Positions 11,330 to 21,359 of a stretch of 64,000 bases of DNA are shown here, piece after piece. Source of the DNA: Halichoerus grypus (lineage: Eukaryota; Chordata; Mammalia; Carnivora; Phocidae); contig NC_135715.1 of NCBI RefSeq assembly GCF_964656455.1, positions 80,330,414 through 80,394,413 on the forward strand, given 5' to 3'. Under the pieces are notes generated by a model. The model made no database searches. It was not told the origin of the DNA and was given only the letters and a program-made list of their open reading frames with translations. Both the position numbers and the translations under genes were made by a program. Within the stretch, counting starts at the first letter, position 1. Each line of letters opens with the position of its first letter.

Positions 11330-11440
11330 TAATACAGCATGCCTCTGGGGCAGTGTTTTTATTATCCTCCATGTAAAAGGAGAGGCAACGGAGGCTTAGT
11401 TTAAGTCCCTGTGGCAGTTAGATCTTCAAACAATAGGTAA
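11330..11440 (-). mobile_element. MIR SINE fragment, antisense
   Basis: TTTATTATCCTCCATGTAAAAGGAGAGGCAACGGAGGCTTAG is the reverse-oriented MIR segment that normally reads as TATTATCCCCATTTTACAGATGAGGAAACTGAGGC. Confidence 0.75.
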
Positions 11441-12955
11441 TTTTATGAGAAGAAGCCTACAGGGTGCTCAGTGTGTGAAGACCACGGAGTTGGGAGGGCA
11501 CTCCCCCAGTCATTGTCTGATGTTAAGCTCTGGATCCAAGAAGGGAGTGATTGCCAAAATAAGGCCTTGGGACCCTTTTATCATCACTGAAGAGGATGCT
11601 TTGCAACTCTGGGGCAAATTGTCCTGTGATTTTAATATAAAAACAGCTTTCTAGAAATAGTCTGCTTCCTCCAAAGATGAAATAGTCTTTGATACTGATT
11701 TAATTTTCATAATCTTTAAATGTGAGGTTTATTCCAGAGGCTAATAAATACAGCAATAGAGCCAAGGGAATTGGTGAGCCTGGCTCCCGTGGGCCTCCCA
11801 AGGACTAGTTCTGTGAGCTCCCAGGACCCCGGGGGGACCAGGAGACCTGGCTGGGCAAACTCTCTGGAGGAGGACCCCTCACACCTTCGGGCAAGCATCT
11901 GTGATTGCAGGCATGACAAATACCTTTGAACTTAATGCTTATTACTTGTTCACTGCATAGTTTAGTTATATATAAAATTATATGATTCTAAATCAAGAGA
12001 AACTCTTTTGAGCAAAATGGGTTGTACGCTAAAATAAAACCATGTATAATCTAAAGGGCTATATTTCTTTGAATAAGAAGTTTTAAAACTTCAGTTTACA
12101 TGATAATATCGAACAAATTCAAACCATTCTTATGACATTAACGTTCTAAGAGTAGTATCCAAAGTTGTATTTCCTCCCATACTGCCTTTCATTATATTTT
12201 GTTTGTGGTCGCTTTTGAATATACCAAGAAGCAGGATAATGATTCACTGAACTGGGGTTCAGAGATTAAGTATCAACCTTTGCCAATCTCATTTATTCAG
12301 CACCCACCCCCCTTTTTTTTTTCTGGAGTCTTTGAAACCAAATCTCAGAAATCATGATAACTTCTGTGTCAAATAAGGTTCTGAAAATATACACTTTACA
12401 AGGAACCTGTAGGAAAAGCAAAGGAAATGTCTTGCCAGCAAGACAAGATTGAGAAGCCAGAAAGAGGGATGGAAAGTCCTGTCTCTGGCTGTTTGCCTAA
12501 GGCAGCTCCAGGAAGGGAAAGGGCTGTCACGTGCTCTCATTTACCCACAGGTATTGTAAAAGAGTGCTTTGCATTTCAGGGCAGAGAAGCACAGGTTCCC
12601 TTGGTGAGCAAGGCCCAGCTGGAAGCAGCTGCCTGAGAAGGGCTGGAAGCCTGGTGAGGGGCAGCGGATCCCTGGCTCTGGGGAAGGTTCTTTCTTGTTA
12701 TCAGCTGTAAACAGATAAGATGGGAGCCAACCCACCCACCAGACCTCCAGTGGAGCTTCTGACTCCCTTTGAGCTGACACAACGTGTGTGGGAAAGTGGG
12801 ACACCCTGTCCCAGGACTGAATACCACCCCACCTCTGTGTCCTCAGTACTTCAAACAAGCTCTGGGGGAAATGTTCTGCAACAAATCAGGTGTAAAGGAA
12901 TTCTCTGAGAGTGCGAAAGCAGTAGTTTTCGATGTGTACTGCCTGTTGGGGTCTG
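11441..12955. other. Intergenic DNA, no gene recognised
   Basis: The AT-rich half (11.9-12.3 kb) is followed by a GC-richer half (12.4-12.95 kb). Small overlapping open frames have no domain match or splice context. A short poly-T tract lies at about 12,312-12,321. Confidence 0.5.
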
Positions 12956-12959
12956 AGGG

Positions 12960-13090
12960 GAAGCTCTGAATCCCTCCTAAAGCCACACCTCAAGGCCTCC
13001 TGCTCAGAATCCCTGGGCAGAGCCCAGCATCAGGATTGTTTACCCTGCTCAGGGGACTCCAGTATTTAGCCAGGACTGTGATTCTGCGGT
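12960..13090. mobile_element. Possible MER5-type hAT MITE
   Basis: CTCAGAATCCCTGGGCAGAGCCCAGCATCAGGATT resembles the MER5 phrase TCAGAATCTCTGGGGGTGGGGCCCAG(C/G)AATCTG. The match is partial and the ends were not resolved. Confidence 0.4.
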
Positions 13091-13149
13091 CTGTGTTCTC
13101 GGTGGCTCTGTGCCCCCAGTGCTGGGAGTGCTCCTTTCTTGTCCTTGCA

Positions 13150-13365
13150 TTCCTACCTTGTGGCCCAGGGCCTGATGTATGGTACCACACAATCTGGTGG
13201 TGTTCCTATGAATAAAGGAATAAATGGATTATCACACCTACACCCATTTCTCAGTGAGGAAATTGAGACGTGCGAAGTTAAGAAACTGGCCTGGGGATAT
13301 GTGACTATTGGCTGTGTGGAGGCTTGAACCCAGGCTCATCTGATCTACACTCTGGTTTGATTCAA
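13150..13365 (-). mobile_element. MIR SINE, antisense, nearly complete
   Basis: The stretch runs from GGGCCTGATGTATGG through AATGAATAAA-like and CCATTTCTCAGTGAGGAAATTGAG to GGCTTGAACCCAGGCTCATCTGATC. This follows the reverse MIR consensus through its core and tRNA-related end. Confidence 0.85.
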
Positions 13366-13369
13366 GTTG

Positions 13370-13530
13370 CTTTATTTTATTGTTTAATGTGGACCAGGCA
13401 TACTATTCTCACTGAGTCACACAGATTGTTCTATTTTATTGGCATCCGTTCTTATGACATAGACATTAATGTCTCCATTTTGTAGGTGAGAAAAGTGAGG
13501 TTTCAAGAGTTGAGGGCTTGGACAGTGTGC
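13370..13530 (-). mobile_element. Second MIR SINE, antisense
   Basis: GTCTCCATTTTGTAGGTGAGAAAAGTGAGGTTTCAAGAG is another reverse MIR core. It lies head-to-tail with the preceding copy, so these are two independent insertions or a local duplicate. Confidence 0.7.
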
Positions 13531-14097
13531 CTCACAGCCTTGGCCCAGGCGGTGAAAGCTGAGCTACCCCTCGCAACCATGACAGTGTGCTGCGGACCCC
13601 TGCTGGGGGCTCAGGGCTTCTGCGTGGGCACAGTGGAAAAGACTGGATGGAGAGTCACTGCCCCAGTTCTGCAGGTAAGGCAGGGCTTTCTAGAGCAGGA
13701 AGTATTGATTTACCCCCACGGGGCAGTTACAGGGCAGTTACAGGACGTGGGCTCTGGGGGGCAGTGTTGAGAGCACTGCCTGCTAGAGGGAGGGAGGTCT
13801 TGTGGGAATGACAAGCAGGACCACCAGGGTCCTTAGGAGGGGTGGAAGGGCAGGAGGAGGAGCCGTGGGTGGAGCCAGGTGATGCAGGAGGAACTACAGC
13901 ATAGAAAGGCCAGACCCTGGGGAAGCTCTTGGATGCTTACGCAGGAAGTCATGAAGACCCCGATAGGGATCAAGTGGGGATTAAGAGAAAAGAATAAACT
14001 CTAAACAGATTTAACGACCAGTATCATTTTTCTCTAATTTTGGAAGATGTAATGTATTCTGATGTTAGGGTTAGGGTGGCCGGTGCCGCGGGCGGCA
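13531..14097. other. Intergenic DNA
   Basis: GC-rich, with the small direct duplication GGGCAGTTACA at 13,723-13,742. The remaining open frames are short and have no domain. Confidence 0.45.
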
Positions 14098-14360
14098 AAG
14101 AATTGCACAAAGAGGGGCACCTGGGTGGCTCAGTCATTAAGTGTCTGCCTTCGGCTCAGGTCATGATCCCAGGGTCCTGGGATCGAGCCCCGCTTCGGGC
14201 TCCCTGCTCAGCGGGAAGCCTGCTTCCCCCTCTCCCACTCCCCCTGCTTGTGTTCCTGCTCTCACTATCTCACTCTCTGCCAAATAAAAATTAAAATATT
14301 TTTAAAAAAATTAAAAAAAATAAATAAAAATAAATTTAAAAAAAAGAATTGCACAAAGAG
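14098..14360 (+). mobile_element. Young SINEC (CAN-SINE) with intact target-site duplication
   Basis: The element spans about 14,115-14,343 with the GGGGCACCTGGGTGGCTCAG head, the CATGATCCCAGGGTCCTGGG core and an A-rich tail. It is bounded by a perfect 17-bp duplication, AAGAATTGCACAAAGAG, at 14,098-14,114 and 14,344-14,360. The perfect duplication implies a recent insertion. Confidence 0.97.
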
Positions 14361-14699
14361 TAGAGCCACAAGCAGGACAGAGTGGGTTCACTCTCCAAGG
14401 GAAGAGAGGGGCCAGACACCAAGAGACATGTGAGCCCCGAGTTTCTGTCAGGCTGGGCCTTTTGAGGGGTGTTGAAGGACGTGAGAGGGTTGCAGCCGCG
14501 CCCATGGGGGTGAGGGGAGGGGCTGATTCTTGGCCAGGTAGAGCAGCAGGTGACAGGTTTTCGAGGTGCTCTGACCCGGATGTGGGGTATGGTCAGGCTA
14601 GAGAAGAATGTGTTTTGTAGTTGGGGTCTCCTTTCAGCATGTAGGGCACTGTGACCTAGAAGAACAGACAGGGCCAACTGCAGACACTTGTGAGGGTCA

Positions 14700-15550
14700 C
14701 CGATTATCAACACAGTGAAAAGACAACATACTGAATGGGAGAAAATATTTGCAAACTGCCTAACTGATAAAGGCTTAATATCCAAATTATTAGAGACTCA
14801 TACAACTCAATAACACAAAAACAAATAGAAGTTACAAAATTGGCAGAGTTCAGAATAGACATTTTTCCAAAGAAAACACACAGATGGCGAACAAATACAT
14901 AAAGAGAGGTTCAACACCATGTGTCACCAGGGAAATGCAAATCAAAACCCAAAGAGATGGCACTTGACACCCGTCAGAAATGCTAGTAGTAAAAAGACCA
15001 GAAATAACACGGGTCGACCAAAATGTGGAGGAAAGCTCTGTTGTTGGGATTGTCCATGGGTGCAGCCACTATGGAAAACGGTATCAAGTTTTCCCAAAAA
15101 ATTCAATGTGAGGGGCTCCTGGCTGGCTCAGTCAGAAGAGTGTGTGACTCTTGATTGCGGGTCGTGAGTTCAAGACTCACCTTGGGGATACAGATTACTT
15201 CAGGGAAACTAATTTCAAAATAGGATAACCATATCATCCAACAATTCCCCTCCTAGGTGTTAAAATCAAGGAAACTGAAATCGCTAACTCATAAAGATAC
15301 GTGTGCACCTGCATTCATTGCCACATAATTCATAACAGCCAAGGGGACGTACTAAGTGAAATAAATCAGAAAGAGAAAGACAAATACCACGAGTTCACAT
15401 ATATGTGGAATCTAAAGCAAACCAGAAAACAAAAAACACAGTAACTCGAACTCATAGATACAGAGAACATATACATGATTTGCCAAGGTGAGGGGCAAGA
15501 AGTGGATAAAATAGGTAAGAAGGTAGAAAGTAACAAAAAAAGAGAATATT
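14700..15550 (+). mobile_element. LINE-1 3' part, sense, interrupted by a SINE
   Basis: Plus-strand L1 ORF2 end: AAGACAACATACTGAATGGGAG, the CAGGGAAATGCAAATCAAAACCC block, GCAGCCACTATGGAAAACGGTATC, TGTGGAATCTAAAGC and 3' UTR-like sequence. A SINE sits inside it at about 15,112-15,190. Arm B carries the same L1 and the same SINE, so both predate the duplication. Confidence 0.88.
15112..15190 (+). mobile_element. SINEC fragment inside the L1
   Basis: GGGGCTCCTGGCTGGCTCAG through GTGTGACTCTTGATTGCGG to GAGTTCAAGACTCACC is the tRNA-related SINEC head. It carries no long tail. In arm B the corresponding copy has a second SINE nested at 44,328-44,522. Confidence 0.8.
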
Positions 15551-15551
15551 A

Positions 15552-15742
15552 GGGCACCTGGTTGGCTCAGTCAGTTGGGCGGCTGCCTTCAGGTCAGGTC
15601 ATGACCTCAGGGTGCTGGGATGGAGCCCCACATCGGGCTCAGCAGGGAGTCTGTTTCTGCCTCTCCCTCTGCCCCTCTCGCCCCTGCCTCTATGTGTGCT
15701 CCCGCTCTTTCTCTCAAAGAAATAGATAAAATTTTTAAGAAG
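15552..15742 (+). mobile_element. SINEC copy, sense
   Basis: AGGGCACCTGGTTGGCTCAG head, GCCTTCAGGTCAGGTCATGACCTCAGG core, CT-rich segment and an AGAAATAGATAAAATTTTTAAG tail. Confidence 0.88.
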
Positions 15743-16300
15743 GAAAGTGTATATCAAGAGGGAAATTGGAGAGCATATAGGACATCAATATATTACCTTC
15801 TAGCTTCCTATAGTTCAAGTACCTTAGTGAATTTATTCTATTCCATTCAATTCTTCTGACCTACCAGAATTCCTCATTATGATGTGGTTGGATTTTTTGA
15901 GATGAGTTGTCTATTTCTGTAACTATTTCAGATCAATAAGTACAGAGTATTTACCTTCCTAGGTGTGTGAGTCTTTGGATATTTTTATAGCCTTTTGAAG
16001 TATAATTATGTAACCAAAACTTCCATAGATCTAAGTGTATAATTTCAAGACTCTTGATATATATACATACCAGTAAAACAATCACTGTAATGAAGGTGAT
16101 GTACATGTATCCATCACCCTAAAATGATTTTCCCCCTTGTTTTATAGTCCACGATTAGCTTGATGTGTAATTTCTGTTGGTCCCTACAGAGTCACTCTTT
16201 CCTCAGGGAGAAGTTTTTCTATAGGATGAAAGAATTGCTTGACTTCATTGCTCTGTATTGATAGGAGCTCATAATAGAAGTTGATCTAAAGATAAATTTT
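15743..16300. other. AT-rich duplicated DNA within arm A, no gene seen
   Basis: Its reverse partner is roughly 43,545-44,090. I see no coding or RNA signal in either copy. Confidence 0.5.
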
Positions 16301-16520
16301 GTGGGCGACTGAGTGGCTCAGTTGGTTGAGTGTCTGACTCTTGATTTTGGCTCATATCACGAACTTAGGCTTGTGAGATTGAGCCTTGCATTGGGTTCCA
16401 TGCTGAGCATGGAGCCGACTTGGGATTCTCGCCCACCCCACCCTTCCCCCATGCCCCCGCTCATGGTCACTCTCTATCTCTCTCAAAAAAAAAAAAAAAA
16501 AGAAAAAGAAAAGAAAAAAT
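16301..16520 (+). mobile_element. SINEC copy, sense, shared with arm B
   Basis: GTGGGCGACTGAGTGGCTCAG head, ACTCTTGATTTTGGCTCA core and a long A-rich tail (16,485-16,520). The reversed copy at about 43,320-43,545 occupies the same site in arm B, so this insertion predates the duplication. Confidence 0.85.
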
Positions 16521-19355
16521 TTTGAAAATTAGCCATTTAGAAAGTTCCGAGGCCTTTCCTGAAGGAGAGACGATACACTGACAGCTTAGAGAACCTAGCC
16601 CTTCTGTGCTGGCCAAAGCCTGAATGGCAGGGCTGGAATATGTTGTGAAAGTGGTAGACCAAAGGGACAAAATAAAGATATGGATTGGACTGAATTCATT
16701 GATAGGAATATGCTCAGTTAAGAGTTGGTATTTAAAGGACGACCCTGACCACTTGCACATGGTGTTGATATTCTGGATGCTATATTGGGTCAATAAGGGC
16801 CAAATGTTGGGATTTCCTTGGGTATACCGTTGAGGAAGGCAGGAAGAAGTCAGGAAGCATAAGAGTCAGGCATGTTGAAATGGTTCTGTGATGTGCCATG
16901 TGCTCAGCCATCCCTAATCGTGCTTGCTGAAAGACACAGCCATCTGTGCACTACCTTCATCAACACACTTACAGAGGCATGGGTACGGGAGGTACCAGTG
17001 TCCTTGAGGAGCTCTGGGGGAGCTGTCCTACACTGCAGGAGGAGATGGGAGGTGAGGAGTGGCAGGAGAGGATGCTTCAACCAGCAGAGTCAAGGTGTGT
17101 GCAGTCACCCAGGAGCCACGGAGCCAGAATGGTAACCAGAGGACGGGAACCTCAAGGGTGTGTGCTGTTGGACAGTTGAGATCAGGTCTGTCCAGATTGA
17201 AATTGTTGGACAATGTAGCAGAAAAAATAAATATCTAGATTGAGTAGTTACTATAGTGAAGAATCATGGTCTCTTCCCCAGCTATGAGCCCTAAGCCAGT
17301 GTGGGCCTCTGAGCCCCTAGAGTGAGGGAGAGACTGGAGCCCTTTGGGAAATGACCCTACAACCTTCTACATGTGTGCCATGCATCTCATCTCCCACCCC
17401 CAACTTTCCCCAAATGTCCCCCAAGACACAGATATTCACTGGTGGGACCAACTCTGGAAAAAAGGGAAACACTACCTTTTCTGGGAACTTTTATAGAATG
17501 ATTCCGAACATATGTTGATGCCCAAAGACCAGGACTGTTACATGACCTGCCCAACAGTTGGAGTAGGGGCTTTGGAAGGTGTGGAAATAGAAGAAGCCTC
17601 GTCCTACATTTAACAGTTTGTTCACTGAGACCAGAGAGTCATCCTGTGCTCATTTCCCCAGGTCAAGAATGTGGAATGGAAATACTCATATAAGCACTGG
17701 TGGAATTCCCACTTTGGTTTCTGAACCTTAGTCTGATGTTTATTAGGAAAGAGGAGACCAAAGAGAGGCCCTTGGAACCATGCCCTTCCTCAGACTAAAT
17801 CAGAGGCCATGCAACATCCTTGGAGGGATGGGAGAGATTAGTAAGATTGTGAAGCTCTGCAGAGAGGCAGAGTGGGTTATTCCAACCATTGTTCATTTTA
17901 CTAGGCTGGTCTACTGTGGATACCAGATGGGTCATGGAGACTCACCCTGACTTTCACAAACTTCATGAGATGAAGACGCAACTGCATCTGTGATTCTGTC
18001 TCTGGATTGCCCTGTGGAGGAAAACTGCCAGGTGGAACCCTGCAGCCCACTGGAAACAAACCATTTGCCCTGAGGTACTGCTTCTGAAGGAATGTCTATG
18101 ACCAGCAAAGTCAACAATACAAGCTTAGAGCCACATTAAATCATCACTGATGAAAGCAGGCTAGACAACTGTCAAGATGGGCCATCTCTTAAGAAAGGAG
18201 ATTTGGTAAATATACTGAAAAATATCCTAGCCACAAAAGACAGCAGACACACAGACATACTGAGCTGGTGAGTGGCTGAGGGGAGAATTGCCTGCATCAC
18301 CTGTTGGTTTTAAATTATCGAGTGACTGGGCAGCCACGCACCCCAGTCGCTATTTTGACTATAACCTGCCTCATAGATTGAAGTGAATTCTCTTTCTTAC
18401 CCCAACAGAGCTGAACTTGATTGGACATTCGGAAGCGGTCACTGAAAGGAAGTAGAAGACCCATGGCAATGATCCATGAGCAAAACTTCTCTGCTACCCC
18501 GGGACACCCATTCTCCTGTTGGCCACACAGCTTCTGCAGCAGAGCTCACTCTGCAGATGAAAATGGTCATTAGGAGATTGCACTGGCAGGTCACTTGGCT
18601 CAGAAGTCTCCCAGAGGAGCGAGGTCTGGTAAGCACAGCCAGTGGGCATCACCATTGCCGAGGCTACTGATATGTGCACAAAGCAACACGGAGGGGCACA
18701 GAGAAAACTCTGTGGTCCAAGGCCTGGGAAACCACATGGAAAAGGGCAGCCTTGGTTTGCTCTCCCATCCCCCCAAATACCTCCTGCCTCCCTGGGGGAT
18801 GGGCCAGGTGATGGGCTGTACATCTTCCTTCTGAAGAAGCACCCAGCCTTTTGGATTTCACGGGTGACCTTCCTTCTCTTTTTGTTTACGTGCTGACAGT
18901 GCTCTGAGGGAGCCCTTAGCAACCACCATTCGGGCAAAGAAAGGTCAGAGGCTGACAATCACAGGTGGCCATGGGGAGGGGCAGGAAATGAGAGACTGAG
19001 AAGAGATGAGAGCTGGCCAGCAAATGTGTTACCCTGAGGAGGAGCATGCTAGAGAGAAACACAGGTTTCTCACCTGCTCCTCAGAACCATAGCACTAGGG
19101 TAGGTGCAAATTTCTGTTTCCTATGATTTCCTTAGTAGAGACAAGAGAAAAAGACATAATGAGATGAGAACGCAGACCAAGGACCCCAGAGGACCTGGGT
19201 CCACCAAGTTCTCACATAGGATGTGAGGAATATTTCACATAGTGCAAACCTCTAAATGGACTATCATAGACTCATAAAAATTATGTCAGTAAGCATGTAT
19301 AACAGCAGGGAAAATTGAAAACATAAGAAAATGAATATATAGAGAAAAAAGAGAA
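16521..19355. other. Low-copy duplicated DNA in arm A, function unknown
   Basis: Short frames in this stretch have antisense counterparts at 40.4-43.3 kb that keep many residues: 16,872-17,135 with 42,654-42,962, and 18,642-18,896 with 40,443-40,868. Frame lengths differ and no domain is recognisable, so I read this as shared ancestry, not coding constraint. Confidence 0.5.
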
Positions 19356-19359
19356 GTAA

Positions 19360-19500
19360 TTCTTTTTTTAAATAAACTATTTTTTTGGTAGGCTGCATGC
19401 CCAAAGCAGGGTTTGAACTCACAACCTTGAGATCAAACCTGAGGTGAGATCAAGAGTCAGACACTTAACCAACTGAGCCACTCAGGTCCACCACCCTTTT
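19360..19500 (-). mobile_element. SINEC copy, antisense
   Basis: GGTTTGAACTCACAACCTTGAGATC, then AAGAGTCAGACACTTAACCAACTGAGCCACTCAGG, is the reverse complement of the SINEC head. A T-rich leader at 19,360-19,385 corresponds to its A-tail. Confidence 0.88.
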
Positions 19501-19539
19501 TCTAAGGTATTAAGTAAAATCTCTCTCTCTCCCTTTTCT

Positions 19540-19640
19540 TTTTTTTAAAGGAAAATCTACACCTAACATGGGGCTGAACTCAGGACCCCAAGATCAAGAG
19601 TCACATGCTCTACAGACTGAACCAACCAGTCCCCCTTACT
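19540..19640 (-). mobile_element. SINEC fragment, antisense
   Basis: TTTTTTTAAAG, then GGGGCTGAACTCAGGACCCCAAGATCAAGAGTCACATGCTC and CTGAACCAACCAG, is a second reverse SINEC copy close to the previous one. Confidence 0.82.
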
Positions 19641-20829
19641 AGTAGGACTTTTGTTGAGTAGTTCAACCAAGAGAACTATAATGCTATAATCCACATGAGA
19701 AAGGCAGGTGACTTTTCTTGTATATAAGGAATCTAAGGGAACTTGCTCACTATATTTGGGGCCAACAGTGTAAAGACGCCCTATACTCTAAATCCCTGGG
19801 TCTCACATCATACAACACAGCTTTCCCTTCCTTGTAATACCATGAACCCGGTCAGCACCCACCGAACACAATCACTGCCTTTGTGTTCAGAAACGCAAGG
19901 CCCCACGTTCACACTGGGCAGTGGCAGTCTAACCAACCCAGATGGCCTTGAGCTGATTTTCTTTAGCTCTACAACAAGCAGAGCTCCGGCTATGCCGGGT
20001 ACCACTAGTAGGGGAAAGGGAGCTGCCGGCCCAATGCGGCTCCAGACTCGTGAGGTTGCATTTGCTTTCGCACCTGGGCAACTGGTGCACAGGGCAGAGG
20101 TGGGGCAGCAGTGCCCCCTGTCTTCCAGGAGGCCAGGGGGAGGCCACAAAGGTAGGCAGCGGAAGGACTGTCTGACTGCACTGCGGTCACCGTGCTGCTC
20201 CGGACTTCCTGCCGAGGCACCGTGCTCCCCACGTGGATGTAATTCTGTGTAAGGACGCAAAGTTCTTGTCCAGACAGGACCTCTGTCTCATTGCATACTG
20301 CAGGGAGGGATCCTTTTACTTGACGTATAAAGAGAGACCCCAATGAGTAGTGCTTAAGCATAACTGCAGAACGTATTAAAAGCTCCCTTTTCTCCAGAAT
20401 GTGGTCCATTCCCCTGAAAATGAAAGGACTCTTTTCAGGCCACTGCAACTCTGGCAAACAGTCCCACTTCCGGTGGGTGCAGGGCACGTGGACACTGAGC
20501 GGGTGACAGAAGGGAGGCAGCCGTTCTCCTATCCAATCCACGCCTCCAGGCACATCCTTGAGAAGGAGGAAGGCCAGTATTTCCCCTCTCTCTCATCCAT
20601 AGTGGCGCAGATGTCAAAGGATAACCTTCTCCAGCATGGTTAGCAACGTCCTACAGCATCTGCTAACCGTCAGGAACTGGTTTCAGTCTTGAGCTGCATG
20701 AATTTCACCACCTGAAAGGTGTGGCTGTGACATACTTAGAAAAACTACCCTTAGGGCCACAGCTTATTTGGATACTGTGCCAAGCAAGGGAATAAAAGCT
20801 TTTGACAAATTAATGTCTCCCAGTTAGCA

Positions 20830-21148
20830 TAAACAAATGGAAGGAAGGAAGAAAGGAAGGAAGGAAGGGGCGTGGGTGGGAGGTAGGAGAGAGAGAAGGG
20901 AGGGAGAAAGAGAGAGAAAGAAAGGAAGGAAGAAGGGAAGAACGAAGGAAAGAAAGGAAAGAAAGAGGAAGGAAGAGAGGGAGGGGCGTGGGTGTGAGGT
21001 AGGAGAGAGAAGAGAGGGAGAAAGAGAGAAAAGGAAGAAAGAAACAAAGAATGAAAGAAAGAAAGGAGGAAAGAATGAAGGAAAGAAGAAGGAAGAGAGG
21101 GAGGGAGGGAGGGGAAGCAAAGGAAAGGAAAGGACAAGAAAGAAATCC
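20830..21148. repeat. Purine-rich GGAA/GAAA microsatellite with internal larger repeat
   Basis: GGAA, GAAA and GGGA units are interrupted twice by a longer segment (GGGGCGTGGGTG...GAGGTAGGAGAGAGA) at about 20,868 and 20,983, so a roughly 115-bp unit has been duplicated. The left edge TAAACAAATGG (20,830-20,840) is the reverse of the right edge of the 53.9-54.35 kb tract. Confidence 0.92.
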
Positions 21149-21359
21149 AAGATGTATGCATAATATGATGCAGACAGTCAGTATGGAGACATGCAGGTGA
21201 TAGCCGGTTGCGTCTAGCAGGTAAAGACAGGAGAGGATATGGGGTGCTAAACCAGGAGAGACAAGTAGTGTGTGCCAAGAGTGTCTGCACTGTCGGCCAG
21301 CAGTGTTGGGCTGCCCCGGTTTACCAGGCCCGCTGGGCTTAGTCAGGTCCCCTGAACCT

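Larger units (their letters stand above)
14695..20575 (+). repeat. Arm A of a large inverted segmental duplication
   Basis: This block is homologous, in reverse orientation, to 37,570-44,990. Matching anchors include 14,703-14,740 with 44,945-44,985, 16,870-17,190 with 42,654-42,962, 18,470-18,900 with 40,600-41,040, 19,000-19,200 with 40,250-40,520, 20,100-20,300 with 37,860-38,060, and 20,390-20,560 with 37,575-37,760. The order is exactly reversed. Divergence is visible (many substitutions and small indels), so the event is not recent. No intact gene is recognised in the arm. Confidence 0.9.

Noticed and set aside
19743..20553. Overlapping 169- and 182-codon frames at 19.7-20.6 kb
   Set aside because: The homologous stretch in arm B (37.57-38.06 kb) keeps nucleotide similarity but not the same frame lengths, and no domain is recognisable. 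I call it duplicated non-coding DNA.
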